Assembly (NCBI GenBank): GCA_900469475.1
Contig: UBXG01000010.1
Location: forward strand, 485,959 to 549,958
Direction of reading: 5' to 3'
From: Hyphomicrobiales bacterium
Lineage (GTDB): Bacteria; Pseudomonadota; Alphaproteobacteria; Rhizobiales; Rhizobiaceae
DNA length: 64,000 nucleotides
Positions within the stretch are counted from its first letter, which is position 1. Every line of letters begins with the position of its first letter. This document shows, in pieces, positions 8,633 to 17,281 of this stretch. The position numbers and the translations under genes are program-made. A model generated the notes under the pieces. That model had not been told where the DNA came from. It worked only from the letters and a program-made list of their open reading frames with translations, and did not search any database.

Positions 8633-9022
8633 TTAGAGCGCCATCGCAAATGCGTATGGTGAGGGAATTTCGCGTCCCGCGTTCTGCGTGACGAAGGAGG
8701 TTACGAGCAATGCCAGTCCGACTACAGCCGGCAGAGCGCCTACGGGTTTTCGAACGCCAATGTGAGCAAGTCCGGAAAGCAGGAGGTGAAACAACATGCC
8801 CGCATAGGCCAGATCGCTGATGGCGACGTTGAACCGCGATAGGATAGCGGCAACGGCGGCGAGCTTCACGAAAGTCAAAAGGTGGACGAGATAGCTTGGG
8901 TAACCGAAGCCGAGGATCGTTTGCCGTACCCACTCGGTTTTGACGACGTAGGTCACGGCGGAGGCCAGGTACAGCAGGATTAGCAAGGCCGTTGCGGCCC
9001 AGTAAACATAGAATTCAGACAT
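8633..9022 (-). CDS. DoxX-like integral membrane protein
   Basis: This is a roughly 129-residue protein with four predicted membrane segments (starting ATALLILLYLASAVTYVV and ending VVGLALLVTSFV), the size and topology of the DoxX/DoxX-like family. Members are often found with oxidoreductases and redox-responsive regulators; a biochemical function is not established for this one. The start at MSEFYVYW is preferred over the upstream ATG at 9070, which would add 16 hydrophilic residues. It is transcribed ahead of the SDR gene with a 24-base gap and is divergent from the HxlR gene. Confidence 0.7.
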   Translation of the reverse strand: MSEFYVYWAATALLILLYLASAVTYVVKTEWVRQTILGFGYPSYLVHLLTFVKLAAVAAILSRFNVAISDLAYAGMLFHLLLSGLAHIGVRKPVGALPAVVGLALLVTSFVTQNAGREIPSPYAFAMAL

Positions 9023-9071
9023 GGGATATCCGTTGCCGCCGAATGGCTCCGGCAGCTTGCTCCGTTTCAAG

Positions 9072-9126
9072 ATTTTCGATGTCCGGAATGGCGATCCGCC
9101 ATTTCTCCGGTCTGCAGATCGAAAAT
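9072..9126. promoter_or_regulatory. Nested inverted repeats in the HxlR/DoxX divergent promoter region
   Basis: The outer arms ATTTTCGAT (9072-9080) and ATCGAAAAT (9118-9126) enclose an inner palindrome AATGGCG-ATC-CGCCATT (9087-9103). Both are perfect. The position between divergent promoters fits operator sites for the adjacent dimeric HxlR regulator, though either could equally form a cruciform. Confidence 0.5.
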
Positions 9127-9166
9127 GTGATATTAAATGAATCTATACAAGTAGGATGAATTTGGC

Positions 9167-9556
9167 GTGGTAAGTATGGAAAACCAGCCTAATGAGCCAG
9201 GCATCAATATGCATGAGGAGATACGCCGTGCGTTCACACTGCTCTCCGGAAAATGGAAGCTGGAAATCATGTGGCTTCTCAACCAGCGGATCTATCGCTT
9301 TAACGAGCTGCGCAAGGCCATCCCAGGCATCACGCAGCACATGTTGACCACGCAATTGCGGGAGCTGGAGGCTGATGGTCTCATCTCACGCACTGTCTTC
9401 GCCGAAGTTCCGCCTCGCGTGGAATATGAAATCACGGCGAAGGCAAGGGGGCTTGGACCTACCATGGAAGCCTTGACCGTGTGGTGGAGCGAATATGGGC
9501 GAAGCATACCCGAAAGGACGACAACTCGCGGCCGAAAACAAACCTCGAAAAAATAG
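9167..9556 (+). CDS. HxlR-family winged-helix transcriptional regulator
   Basis: This 129-residue regulator carries the HxlR core: LLSGKWKLEIMWLL, then RFNELRKAIPGITQHMLTTQL, the recognition helix and wing (LEADGLISRTVFAEVPPRVEYEIT across the junction). The Cys often used for redox or electrophile sensing near the N-terminus is not present, so a different signal is likely. A GTG at 9167 has AGGA ten bases upstream; an ATG at 9176 is the alternative start with worse spacing. It is divergent from the DoxX-like/SDR pair, which it probably controls, with nested palindromes in between. The C-terminus is basic. Confidence 0.85.
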   Translation: MVSMENQPNEPGINMHEEIRRAFTLLSGKWKLEIMWLLNQRIYRFNELRKAIPGITQHMLTTQLRELEADGLISRTVFAEVPPRVEYEITAKARGLGPTMEALTVWWSEYGRSIPERTTTRGRKQTSKK

Positions 9557-9661
9557 ATGCCTGCTCCAAACCGCGGAGCCGGCGTCGGATGACTGCTTGA
9601 GGTGCGAGGCAGCGCCACGACCACAGCTTCGGCTGATGAGCTTTGCTACCGAAGTGCAGAG

Positions 9662-10399
9662 TCAGAGCAGCGTCCGGCCGCCATTGACCGCGAGTTTCTG
9701 GCCGGTGATGAAATCTGCCTTGTTCGAGGCGAGGAAGACGACGGCATCGGCGATATCTTCCGGCCTGCCGAAATGGGCAAGCGGCGTCTGCGCGAGATAG
9801 CCGTCCTTGGCCTGCTGCGACGCTTCTGCATGACGCTCGACCGGGATCCAGCCGGGAGCAATGAGATTGACGGTAATGCCTTCCGGCGCGAGCTCCCTTG
9901 CCCAGGAGCGCGTCATCGAGAGCATCGCCCCCTTGGCAGCGGCATAATTGCCGAAATTAGGATTGCCGAGTTCTGCGACCTCTGAGCCTATGTTAATGAC
10001 GCGGCCGGATTTGCGCGCCCGCCAATCGGGGAGCACGGCTTGGAGCAGCTCCAGAGGCGCCTTGACGAAGAACTCGAGCTGATCGAGATAGGTCCGCCAG
10101 GATTGCTCCATGAGCGGCATTTCCGGCTGAGGGCCGGTCGCATTGTTGACGATGAGATCGACCGGCCCGAGCGACGCCTTGATCTTTTCCAGACCGTCCG
10201 CAAGCTGGTCCTTGTCAATCACGCTGAATTTTGCGGCATAAGCCTGCCCGCCGTGCTGTCGAATAGCGTCGACGATCTTCTCGGCCCCCTGAGTGTCGCT
10301 CGCATAGTTGACGGCGACGGCCCAGCCGGCCTCAGCAAGCTGCGAGGCGATTACGGCGCCAAGGCCGCGCGATGCCCCTGTTACCAGCGCTACTTTCAT
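9662..10399 (-). CDS. FabG-like short-chain dehydrogenase/reductase
   Basis: This 245-residue classical SDR has the cofactor motif TGASRGLG (residues 7-14), the structural VNNATG, the catalytic Ser in NIGSEVAE and the Tyr/Lys in YAAAKG. The basic residues after the glycine motif favour NADPH. The C-terminal FITGQKLAVNGGRTLL is typical of 3-oxoacyl-ACP reductase-like enzymes. Substrate cannot be told from sequence. A purine-rich GGAGAGGG stretch precedes the ATG. It is convergent with the HxlR gene and lies 84 bases beyond the stop of the aldo/keto reductase on the same strand, so the two may be co-transcribed. Confidence 0.85.
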   Translation of the reverse strand: MKVALVTGASRGLGAVIASQLAEAGWAVAVNYASDTQGAEKIVDAIRQHGGQAYAAKFSVIDKDQLADGLEKIKASLGPVDLIVNNATGPQPEMPLMEQSWRTYLDQLEFFVKAPLELLQAVLPDWRARKSGRVINIGSEVAELGNPNFGNYAAAKGAMLSMTRSWARELAPEGITVNLIAPGWIPVERHAEASQQAKDGYLAQTPLAHFGRPEDIADAVVFLASNKADFITGQKLAVNGGRTLL

Positions 10400-10482
10400 T
10401 CTCTTCCCTCTCCTCGGTTTGGCCCTCTGGCTGATCTTCGAATAGCCGGAACGGGGTCCCGACTATTCATGCCAAAATGGCC

Positions 10483-11469
10483 TTACCAGCGATGATGAAC
10501 GTGCGGTGCAATCAGGCGCTCGTAGATTTCGCGCGTTGCCGCCATGATATCGGCCGAAAGCGGAGCGAGATCGGCCGCGGCGGCATTGGCCTTGGCCTGC
10601 TCGGCATTGCGCGCACCCGGAATGACGACGGTGACGGCGTCATTCATCAGGATCCAGCGGAGTGCAAAGGCAGCCATGCTGGCGCCGGCCGGAACCAGCT
10701 TGCGCACCTCTTCCACGGCCTGCAGACCAACTTCGAACGGCACGCCTGCAAAGGTTTCGCCGACATCGAAGGCCTCGCCGTGACGGTTGAAGTTGCGGTG
10801 GTCGTCGCTGGCAAATTGCGTATCGCGGGTGATCTTGCTGGACAGCAGGCCGGAGGCCAGCGGTACGCGGGCGATGACAGCCACGTTATTGCGCCTGGCT
10901 TCCTTGAAAAACAGATGGTCGGGCCGCTGGCGGAAGATATTGTAGATGATCTGAATGCTGACGACGCCCGGATATTCGATCGCCTTCAGCGCTTCTTCGA
11001 CCTTTTCGACGCTGACGCCGTATCCTTTGATCTTGCCGGCCTTCTGCAACTCGTCGAGACCGGCAAAAACCTCCGGACGATAGAGGACTTCGGTCGGCGG
11101 GCAGTGAAGCTGCACGAGATCAAGGCTCTCGACGCCGAGGTTCTTTAGGCTGCGGTCGATGAAGCCCTCCAGGTTGGTCTTGTTATAGCCGTCGGCGACA
11201 TGCGGGTTCAGCCGGCGGCCGGCCTTGGTCGCCACCATCGGGCGCGCGCCGCCGCGTGCCTTCAGTACATCGGCAATGATCTTTTCCGAACGGCCGTCAC
11301 CATAGACGTCGGCGGTGTCGATGAAGGTCATGCCGGCATCAAGGGCGGCGTTCAACGCTGCGCGGCCGTCGGCCTCGCTGACATCGCCCCATGCGCCGCC
11401 GATCTGCCAGGCCCCGAAGCCGACATCCGTCACGATAAAGGGCGTCCGTCCAAAGGCATGATGTCTCAT
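10483..11469 (-). CDS. Aldo/keto reductase
   Basis: This is a 328-residue TIM-barrel NADPH-dependent reductase. The catalytic tetrad is recognisable: Asp and Tyr in FIDTADVYGDGRSE, Lys in VATKAGRR and His in LVQLHCPP. The C-terminal GARNAEQAKANAAA forms the cofactor-phosphate site. Its overall layout matches the YghZ/oxidoreductase subgroup acting on small aldehydes or sugars. I chose ATG at 11469 (MRHHAFGRTP) because GGAGAC lies just upstream; the open frame continues 56 residues further without family similarity. It is divergent from the yhaO-like gene across a 223-base gap with no other feature I can support. Confidence 0.88.
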   Translation of the reverse strand: MRHHAFGRTPFIVTDVGFGAWQIGGAWGDVSEADGRAALNAALDAGMTFIDTADVYGDGRSEKIIADVLKARGGARPMVATKAGRRLNPHVADGYNKTNLEGFIDRSLKNLGVESLDLVQLHCPPTEVLYRPEVFAGLDELQKAGKIKGYGVSVEKVEEALKAIEYPGVVSIQIIYNIFRQRPDHLFFKEARRNNVAVIARVPLASGLLSSKITRDTQFASDDHRNFNRHGEAFDVGETFAGVPFEVGLQAVEEVRKLVPAGASMAAFALRWILMNDAVTVVIPGARNAEQAKANAAAADLAPLSADIMAATREIYERLIAPHVHHRW

Positions 11470-11692
11470 GAAAAGTCTCCTCTCTTTTGTTCGTAAGATG
11501 ATAGCGCAGTAGCAGCCGTCCGACAGGGGCACAAGCGCACATTGGCGATCGAGGATCGCAATCGCGTGACTGAGAAACATGGCAGGCGCTGACCGGCTTA
11601 CGAAACCGTTGGATGAAGCCGTCGGTGCGGTATTCACAGCGCCTTCGTTTCCTTAAAAGGGGAGATCGGATTTCTGACTACTATCGGAGCTC

Positions 11693-12928
11693 ATGCCCTC
11701 TTTCAGCTTCATCCATGCCGCCGATCTGCATCTTGGCAGTCCGTTTCAGGGGCTGGCCTTGAAGGATGCCGACGTTGCGGCGGTCTTCGTCGAAGCGAGC
11801 CGCAAGGCATTCTCGACCCTTGTGGGCTTGGCGATCGAAAAGCGCGTCGATTTCTTCGTCATTGCCGGCGATGTCTATGACGGCGACTGGAAGGACAACA
11901 AGATCGGCCTGTTCTTCAATCGCGAAATGGCCCGGCTGGAACGGGCGGGCATTCCGGTGTACCTGCTGCGTGGCAATCACGATGCGGCGAGCGTTATCAC
12001 CAAAACCATCACATTGCCGCCAAACGTGCATGAGTTTCCGACCGGCAAGCCGGGTAGTGTCAGGCTGGAAGCACTGAAGGTGGCGCTGCATGGCCAGGGC
12101 TTTGCCGAGCGCTCCGCCAACGACAATCTGGCGATTACCTATCCGGCACCCGTCTCCGGCTGGTTCAACATTGGCATTCTCCATACCTCGCTGACCGGCC
12201 GCGAGCCGCATGCGCCCTATGCGCCGTGTTCCGTCGATGACCTGCGTTCGCGCGGCTATGACTACTGGGCGCTCGGCCATGTGCACGACTTTGAAGTGGT
12301 GGCGCAGGACCCGCTCGTCATTTTTCCCGGCAATCTGCAGGGCCGCAACATCCGCGAGCGCGGAGCCAAGGGCGCGGTGCTGGTGACAGTCGAAGACGGG
12401 CGGATCGATCATGAGCGTCTGATCGTCGATGAGGCGCGCTTTGCGCAGATCGATATCGTGGTTGGACCGGAGGACGATCAGGCGGCGATCCTGCGCCATG
12501 TGGAGCAGGCGGTGCAGCCGATTGCCGATGAGATGGCGGGTCGCATGACCGCGCTGCGTGTGCGGCTTTCCGGCGTAACGCCGCTGCAGGGTGCGATCGC
12601 TGCCAGCCGCCAGCAATGGCGCGACGAGGTGGAAGCCGCCTGTCATCGCGTGCATGAGGATATCTGGCTGGAAAAGCTCGAGCTGCGGCTGGAACCGCCG
12701 CCGGAGAGAGCAGCGGACACGGACGGCGCGCTCGATCTGCGCCAGCTACTAGCAGACCATGCCGGCGATACCGATATTGCGGCGGAAGCGGCCCGGTTAA
12801 TCGACGAGATCGCCGTGCGCCTGCCGGGTGGCCTCGGCGCGACGGAACAGCCGTTGGACGATAGCATGGATGCCCTCATCGAAGAGGCGCGGCAACTGCT
12901 GCTGGCGCGCGGGCAGGGGGCAGGCTGA
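11693..12928 (+). CDS. yhaO: DNA repair exonuclease of the YhaO/SbcD (Mre11-like) family
   Basis: This 411-residue calcineurin-like phosphoesterase has all metal motifs: ADLHLG (D-x-H), AGDVYD (GD), RGNHD (GNHD), ILHTS (H) and LGHVHD (GHxH). These define Mre11/SbcD-type nucleases. The C-terminal ~180 residues are the variable cap typical of YhaO rather than of SbcD. The gene overlaps the next by one base (TGATG), so the two proteins are translationally coupled and should form a nuclease-ATPase complex acting on DNA ends. The actual physiological role of the YhaO/YhaN pair is poorly defined. Confidence 0.88.
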   Translation: MPSFSFIHAADLHLGSPFQGLALKDADVAAVFVEASRKAFSTLVGLAIEKRVDFFVIAGDVYDGDWKDNKIGLFFNREMARLERAGIPVYLLRGNHDAASVITKTITLPPNVHEFPTGKPGSVRLEALKVALHGQGFAERSANDNLAITYPAPVSGWFNIGILHTSLTGREPHAPYAPCSVDDLRSRGYDYWALGHVHDFEVVAQDPLVIFPGNLQGRNIRERGAKGAVLVTVEDGRIDHERLIVDEARFAQIDIVVGPEDDQAAILRHVEQAVQPIADEMAGRMTALRVRLSGVTPLQGAIAASRQQWRDEVEAACHRVHEDIWLEKLELRLEPPPERAADTDGALDLRQLLADHAGDTDIAAEAARLIDEIAVRLPGGLGATEQPLDDSMDALIEEARQLLLARGQGAG

Positions 12929-15900
12929 TGCGCTTCACCCGGCTTGATATTCTCCGCTACGGCGCGCTGACCGATCGATCGATCGATTTTCGCCCCGATG
13001 CACGGCTGCATGTGATCTATGGTCCGAACGAAGCGGGTAAATCCTCGGCTCTGAACGCGATCTCGGATCTTCTCTTCGGTTTCCCGGCCGCTGCCGAGCA
13101 AAGCTTCCTGCATGAGCCGAATACCCTGCGGATCGGCGCCGATCTCAGCGCGCGCGATGGCGTAAGGCTGAGTTTTCGCCGCCGCCGTGGCCGCAAGGGG
13201 ACGCTTCTCGCGCCCGATGACAAGGAGACGGCGCTTGCCGACGATGCGCTTGCGCCCTTCCTCGGCAATCTGAGCCGCGATGTCTTCGAGCGCGCCTTCG
13301 GCCTCGACTCCCAACGGCTGCGGCAGGGCGCGACTGCCATGCTGCGCAGCGGCGGCGAGATCGGCAGCCTGCTGTTTTCTGCAGCTTCCGGGCTTACCGG
13401 TCTGTCGCGCCTGCGCCAATCGCTGGAAGCGGAGGCCGATGGCATCTATGCGGCCAGGCGCTCGAAGGATCGCGACTTCTACCAGGCTCTCGACCGCTAT
13501 GAGGATGCCCGTAAGGCTGAGCGGGACAACGAGCTGAAATCCGGCGACTGGAAGAAGCTTCTTGCCGAGGCGTCCGAATTGGAAGCGGAGCTGGAGCGCC
13601 TACAGGCGGAGCGCCGCGGCACACGTGAGGCGCTGGATCGGCTGAAGCGGCTGAAGACCCTGCAGCCGTTGCTTGCCGAGATCGATGCGGAAACCCTTGC
13701 ACTCGACGGTCTTTCCGATCTCGCCGCCATACCGAACGGTTTCGTCGACCGGCTTGAACAGAAGCTGCACGATAAACAGGCGAGCGAAGAGGAACTGCGC
13801 CGTGCTCAACAAGCCGTTGTGCGTGTCGAGGAAGATCTCGCGCGTGTTCACGTTGATGAAGCGCTGCTCCAGATGTCGGGCGATATCACCCAGCTCTTTG
13901 CCGATACCGGCAACTACCGCGCTCAACGGCAAGACCTGCCGCGCGTCGATCAGGAACTCGCGGGCTACGACACGACGCTTTCCCAGCTTGCCCGCCGTCT
14001 CGGTCTTGCGGAGGCTGAGCTGGAACGGCAGCAGCCGAGTGACATCGACCGCGCGCGCCTGTCGGAACTGGTGGACGAAGGCCGGCAGCTCGCGCGGCAG
14101 ATGCAGTCGCTTGCCGAGCAAGCTGACAGCGAGCGCAGGCAGCTTACCGCTCTGGAGAGGGACAGCCTTAACGGACGACTGATCGATCCGAGACCTTACA
14201 TTGACCAACTTGAGGCTTTGGGCAGCGATCTCTCCGCCCTGGCTCGCCTTGATGGGCTGGAAACCCAGATACATCGCGCCGAGGCCGATCTTCACGAGGC
14301 GGCGAGACGGCTGCAGCCAGCGGTCAGAGACATCGATGTATTGTTTTCTGTGCCGCTGCCGGAAGCGGCGGAGATTACGGCACACCGGGATTCGATCGAC
14401 GCCGCTCGATCGAAGGTGCGCGATGCCACCAGCAAGCTGCAGACCTATGACGAGCAGCTGGCGGAAATAACACGAATCCTTGCGGATGCCGAGCGCACCG
14501 GGCCGGTTGTTACGCGCGAACAGATCGTCGCCGCGCGCGAAAGCCGTGATGCGCAATGGTCCTCCATCCAGCAGAAATGGACCGAGAGCGCAGCTCCGGA
14601 AGCCAAGGCGCTTGCCGCATTGACTGTTGGGGTGGCTGAGGCCGATCGTTTGGCCGATGTCGCCCTCAGCGATGCGGATCGGGTCGCTCGTCACGCCGAC
14701 TATCGTTTGCGGCAGGCGCGTCTGCTGCGGGAGCGGGAGGAGGCTTCCGGTCGGCACAAGGGTTACGAGAAAGCGCTGAAGGATGCACAGGCAGCCTTCG
14801 CAGCCCTTTTTGAGCCTTGCGGCGTCGATGCCCTCGATCCATCGACGATGCTGGAATGGCGCCGCGGAGTGGAGCTGCTGCGACGCGAGCGCAAGGCTTT
14901 GCGGGATTTAGTCGATCAACGGGATGAGAATGCACTGGCGGAAGGTCGTGTCTTGCCGGCTCTGCAGGATATCGTCGAGGCGACCGGCTACAAGAGCGGT
15001 CGCCTTCCGCCGGCCGCGATTGCGGAAGGCTTGCGCAAGCATCTGCGCCTTCTGTCCGAGCGCTGGAGCGAAAGCCGCACGCGGGAAGGCGAGATCGGGG
15101 CCGCGCGTGACCGGCTGGCTCGCTTCGACGATCAGCAGCAGCTCTTGGAACGTCAGCAGGCCGCTTGGCGTGCCGCCTTCGCCAAGGCCGTCGAACTGTT
15201 TCGGTTGCCGTCCGACACGACCCTGGAGATGGCGAATGTTGCCTTGAAGGCATGGCAGGAACTGCCCGATGTCCTAGCGGAGCGGGAGAACCGTCTGCGC
15301 CGGGTTAGCGGCATGCGCCGCGACATGGCCGATTTCGAGCGGCGGTTGGCGACGCTTGCCGCCAACAGCGGCTATGAGCTGGACCATCTGCCGCCGGATG
15401 CCGCTGCCGAGGCGCTGCATACCCGTGTCAACGCCATGCGCGGAGAGGTGAAAAAGCGCGACGGCCTCGAAGAGGAGCGGCAGCGCTGGCTGGGCATGGC
15501 AACACGCCAGGAGGCAGTGCTCGGCGCCGTTGCCGTCGAACTCGACCAGCTAACCGCGGATCTTCGCGGTGTCGACGATCTGCCCGCACTGCTCTCGCGG
15601 CTGCGCGAACGTGCGCGTCTCGCCGCACGGCTTGCCGAAAGCCGCGATCGATTCCGCCAGCAGGCTGACGGCAAAGCCGAAGACGAGCTTCGCGCCGAGC
15701 TTGCCGGCTTTGAGCGGGTTGCAGCCGATCTTGAAATTGAGCGGTTGACCGAGGAAGATCAGCGGCAGTTCGCCATGCATGGCGAGCTTTCGGCGCGGCT
15801 GGCTGAGAACCGCCGCCAACGGCAAGCCCTGGAAACCGGCGTCAGCGCAGAATACGCAGTTTTCGAGAGGCTTGCAGCTGAGCAGGAGGCGAAGGACCTC

Positions 15901-16383
15901 GCGCGGCAATGGGTTGTCCTCAAGATCGCAGCGCGAATGCTGGCCAGCTCGATGGAAGCCTATCGCGAAAAGCAGGCCGATCCCGTCATCAGACGGGCGG
16001 GCGAGTTGTTCTCGCAGCTGACCGGCGGTCGTTTCTCCCGTCTTGTCGAAGCGCATGATGAAAGCGATACGCTGCAATTGCTGGCTGAGCGTGCGGCAGG
16101 TGAGCGTGTGCCGCTTGACGGCTTGAGCGAGGGAACTGGCGATCAGCTTTATCTCGCGCTGCGGCTGGCATTTCTCGAGGATTACTCCGCCCGCAATGAG
16201 CCTGCGCCGCTAATCGTCGACGATATCTTCCAGACGTTCGACGACGAGCGCGTCAGCGCCGGTCTGCAGGTGCTGGCTGCTACGGCCGATCGTTTCCAGA
16301 CGATCCTGTTTACCCATGAGAGGAGCGTAGTCGAGCTCGCCAAGAGCGAGATCGGTCGGGGTCTCGATTTGATCCAGCTTTGA
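12928..16383 (+). CDS. yhaN: YhaN-type AAA ATPase, Rad50/SbcC-like
   Basis: This 1151-residue SMC-like protein has Walker A GPNEAGKS at residues 32-39. Residues about 170-1000 are charged, Leu/Gln/Arg-rich and coiled-coil-like. The ABC-type signature region LDGLSEGTGDQLYLALRLA and Walker B LIVDDIFQTFDD are near the C-terminus. I see no CxxC zinc hook at the coiled-coil apex, which separates it from SbcC and Rad50. It should open or scan DNA ends for the nuclease encoded immediately upstream, whose stop codon it overlaps. The organisation is N-terminal and C-terminal ATPase halves meeting across a folded coil. Confidence 0.88.
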   Translation: MRFTRLDILRYGALTDRSIDFRPDARLHVIYGPNEAGKSSALNAISDLLFGFPAAAEQSFLHEPNTLRIGADLSARDGVRLSFRRRRGRKGTLLAPDDKETALADDALAPFLGNLSRDVFERAFGLDSQRLRQGATAMLRSGGEIGSLLFSAASGLTGLSRLRQSLEAEADGIYAARRSKDRDFYQALDRYEDARKAERDNELKSGDWKKLLAEASELEAELERLQAERRGTREALDRLKRLKTLQPLLAEIDAETLALDGLSDLAAIPNGFVDRLEQKLHDKQASEEELRRAQQAVVRVEEDLARVHVDEALLQMSGDITQLFADTGNYRAQRQDLPRVDQELAGYDTTLSQLARRLGLAEAELERQQPSDIDRARLSELVDEGRQLARQMQSLAEQADSERRQLTALERDSLNGRLIDPRPYIDQLEALGSDLSALARLDGLETQIHRAEADLHEAARRLQPAVRDIDVLFSVPLPEAAEITAHRDSIDAARSKVRDATSKLQTYDEQLAEITRILADAERTGPVVTREQIVAARESRDAQWSSIQQKWTESAAPEAKALAALTVGVAEADRLADVALSDADRVARHADYRLRQARLLREREEASGRHKGYEKALKDAQAAFAALFEPCGVDALDPSTMLEWRRGVELLRRERKALRDLVDQRDENALAEGRVLPALQDIVEATGYKSGRLPPAAIAEGLRKHLRLLSERWSESRTREGEIGAARDRLARFDDQQQLLERQQAAWRAAFAKAVELFRLPSDTTLEMANVALKAWQELPDVLAERENRLRRVSGMRRDMADFERRLATLAANSGYELDHLPPDAAAEALHTRVNAMRGEVKKRDGLEEERQRWLGMATRQEAVLGAVAVELDQLTADLRGVDDLPALLSRLRERARLAARLAESRDRFRQQADGKAEDELRAELAGFERVAADLEIERLTEEDQRQFAMHGELSARLAENRRQRQALETGVSAEYAVFERLAAEQEAKDLARQWVVLKIAARMLASSMEAYREKQADPVIRRAGELFSQLTGGRFSRLVEAHDESDTLQLLAERAAGERVPLDGLSEGTGDQLYLALRLAFLEDYSARNEPAPLIVDDIFQTFDDERVSAGLQVLAATADRFQTILFTHERSVVELAKSEIGRGLDLIQL

Positions 16384-16405
16384 TGAGGAGCGGTCCCGGA
16401 TCGGG

Positions 16406-16960
16406 CTAAGACATCGACGGGATATGCAGGCGCGTGGGCACCACGATCTTGGGGTCTGATTTATCGCGGCTATAGGCGGGGTTAAGCGCGCGATCGATGA
16501 AGCCCTGTGTCGCGTGCAGCCGGCGCAGGTTCTGCTTCTCCTGCTCGAAGCGCTTCTTTCGTTCGCCGGATTTGTCCGAGCCACGCGACAGCGATTCATG
16601 GTGATAAAGGCAGGCAAAGGGCGTCCAGATAACGCGGTATCCTGCCTTGTGCGCCCGCAGACAATAATCCACGTCATTATAGGCGACCGCGAAATTCTCC
16701 TCGTCGAAGAGGCCGATGTTGCGAAGGCAGTCACCCGAGATCAGCATCACGGCGCCAGTCACGCAAGTCATCGTGTTGCGCACATGCAGCCGGTTCATCG
16801 GCCCGCCGAACTCCTTCGGTTTGTTAAATACCAGTGACCGGCAAGTCCGCCAAAACCGATGACTAAACCGGCATGCTGCATCTTATCATTCGAGAAGAGC
16901 AGTTTGGCGCCGACGATGCCGGTTCGGTTCATGACGAGGCCAGTGATTAATAGAATCGGA
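16406..16960 (-). pseudogene. Remnant of a family 2 glycosyltransferase, 5'-truncated and frameshifted
   Basis: The 3' part (16406-16798) encodes VTGAVMLISGDCLRNIGLFD, NDVDYCLRAHKAGYRVIWTP and LYHHESLSRG, typical of the C-terminal half of large rhamnosyl-type GT2 enzymes. The preceding part, GIVGAKLLFSNDKMQHAG then IGFGGLAGHWY, continues the same domain but in another frame. The two join at about 16829: one additional T in the TATTTAAC stretch would restore GHWYFNKPKEFGGPMNRLH. The N-terminal catalytic half (DxD region) is missing. It lies convergent with yhaN and upstream of the capsule operon, where glycosyltransferases would be expected. A sequencing error could explain the frameshift but not the missing 5' half. 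Confidence 0.75.
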
Positions 16961-17281
16961 ACGACAGGGGGTCTACCTAGCGTATCAGCATCCATCGTAT
17001 TCGTTGATCAATGCCGACATCTGTATGATTGTGACGGATCGTGCCTTGTCGGTAACGGAAATTCGTCGCGAATTGATTTAGTGAAAGAACTGCAGCCGCC
17101 GCAAGCAAGAACTGCGATCTTTGATTTGAATTGAGAGTCCAAGTAATCACATATCGCATTGATTGCTGCGCTGCTGCAAATTGGCTGCACACGCAAAATA
17201 CTTGCCAGTGACAACTACAGGTGTTGAAAGCGTGAGTAGCTGATATTGAATTTCGTCAGTTTGGTATATTGCTGAGAGATC
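16961..17281 (+). promoter_or_regulatory. Upstream region of the rkp operon
   Basis: This stretch has no supported gene and is visibly richer in A and T than its surroundings. It contains a small palindrome AATTCG-TCG-CGAATT at 17060-17074 and the rkpA ribosome site GAGAG just before 17282. The rkp promoter must lie here, but I cannot place a -35/-10 pair with confidence. Confidence 0.35.

Noticed and set aside
17060..17074. Small palindrome AATTCG-TCG-CGAATT as a definite rkp operator
   Set aside because: Six-base arms are expected by chance at this length; kept only as a note in the upstream region.
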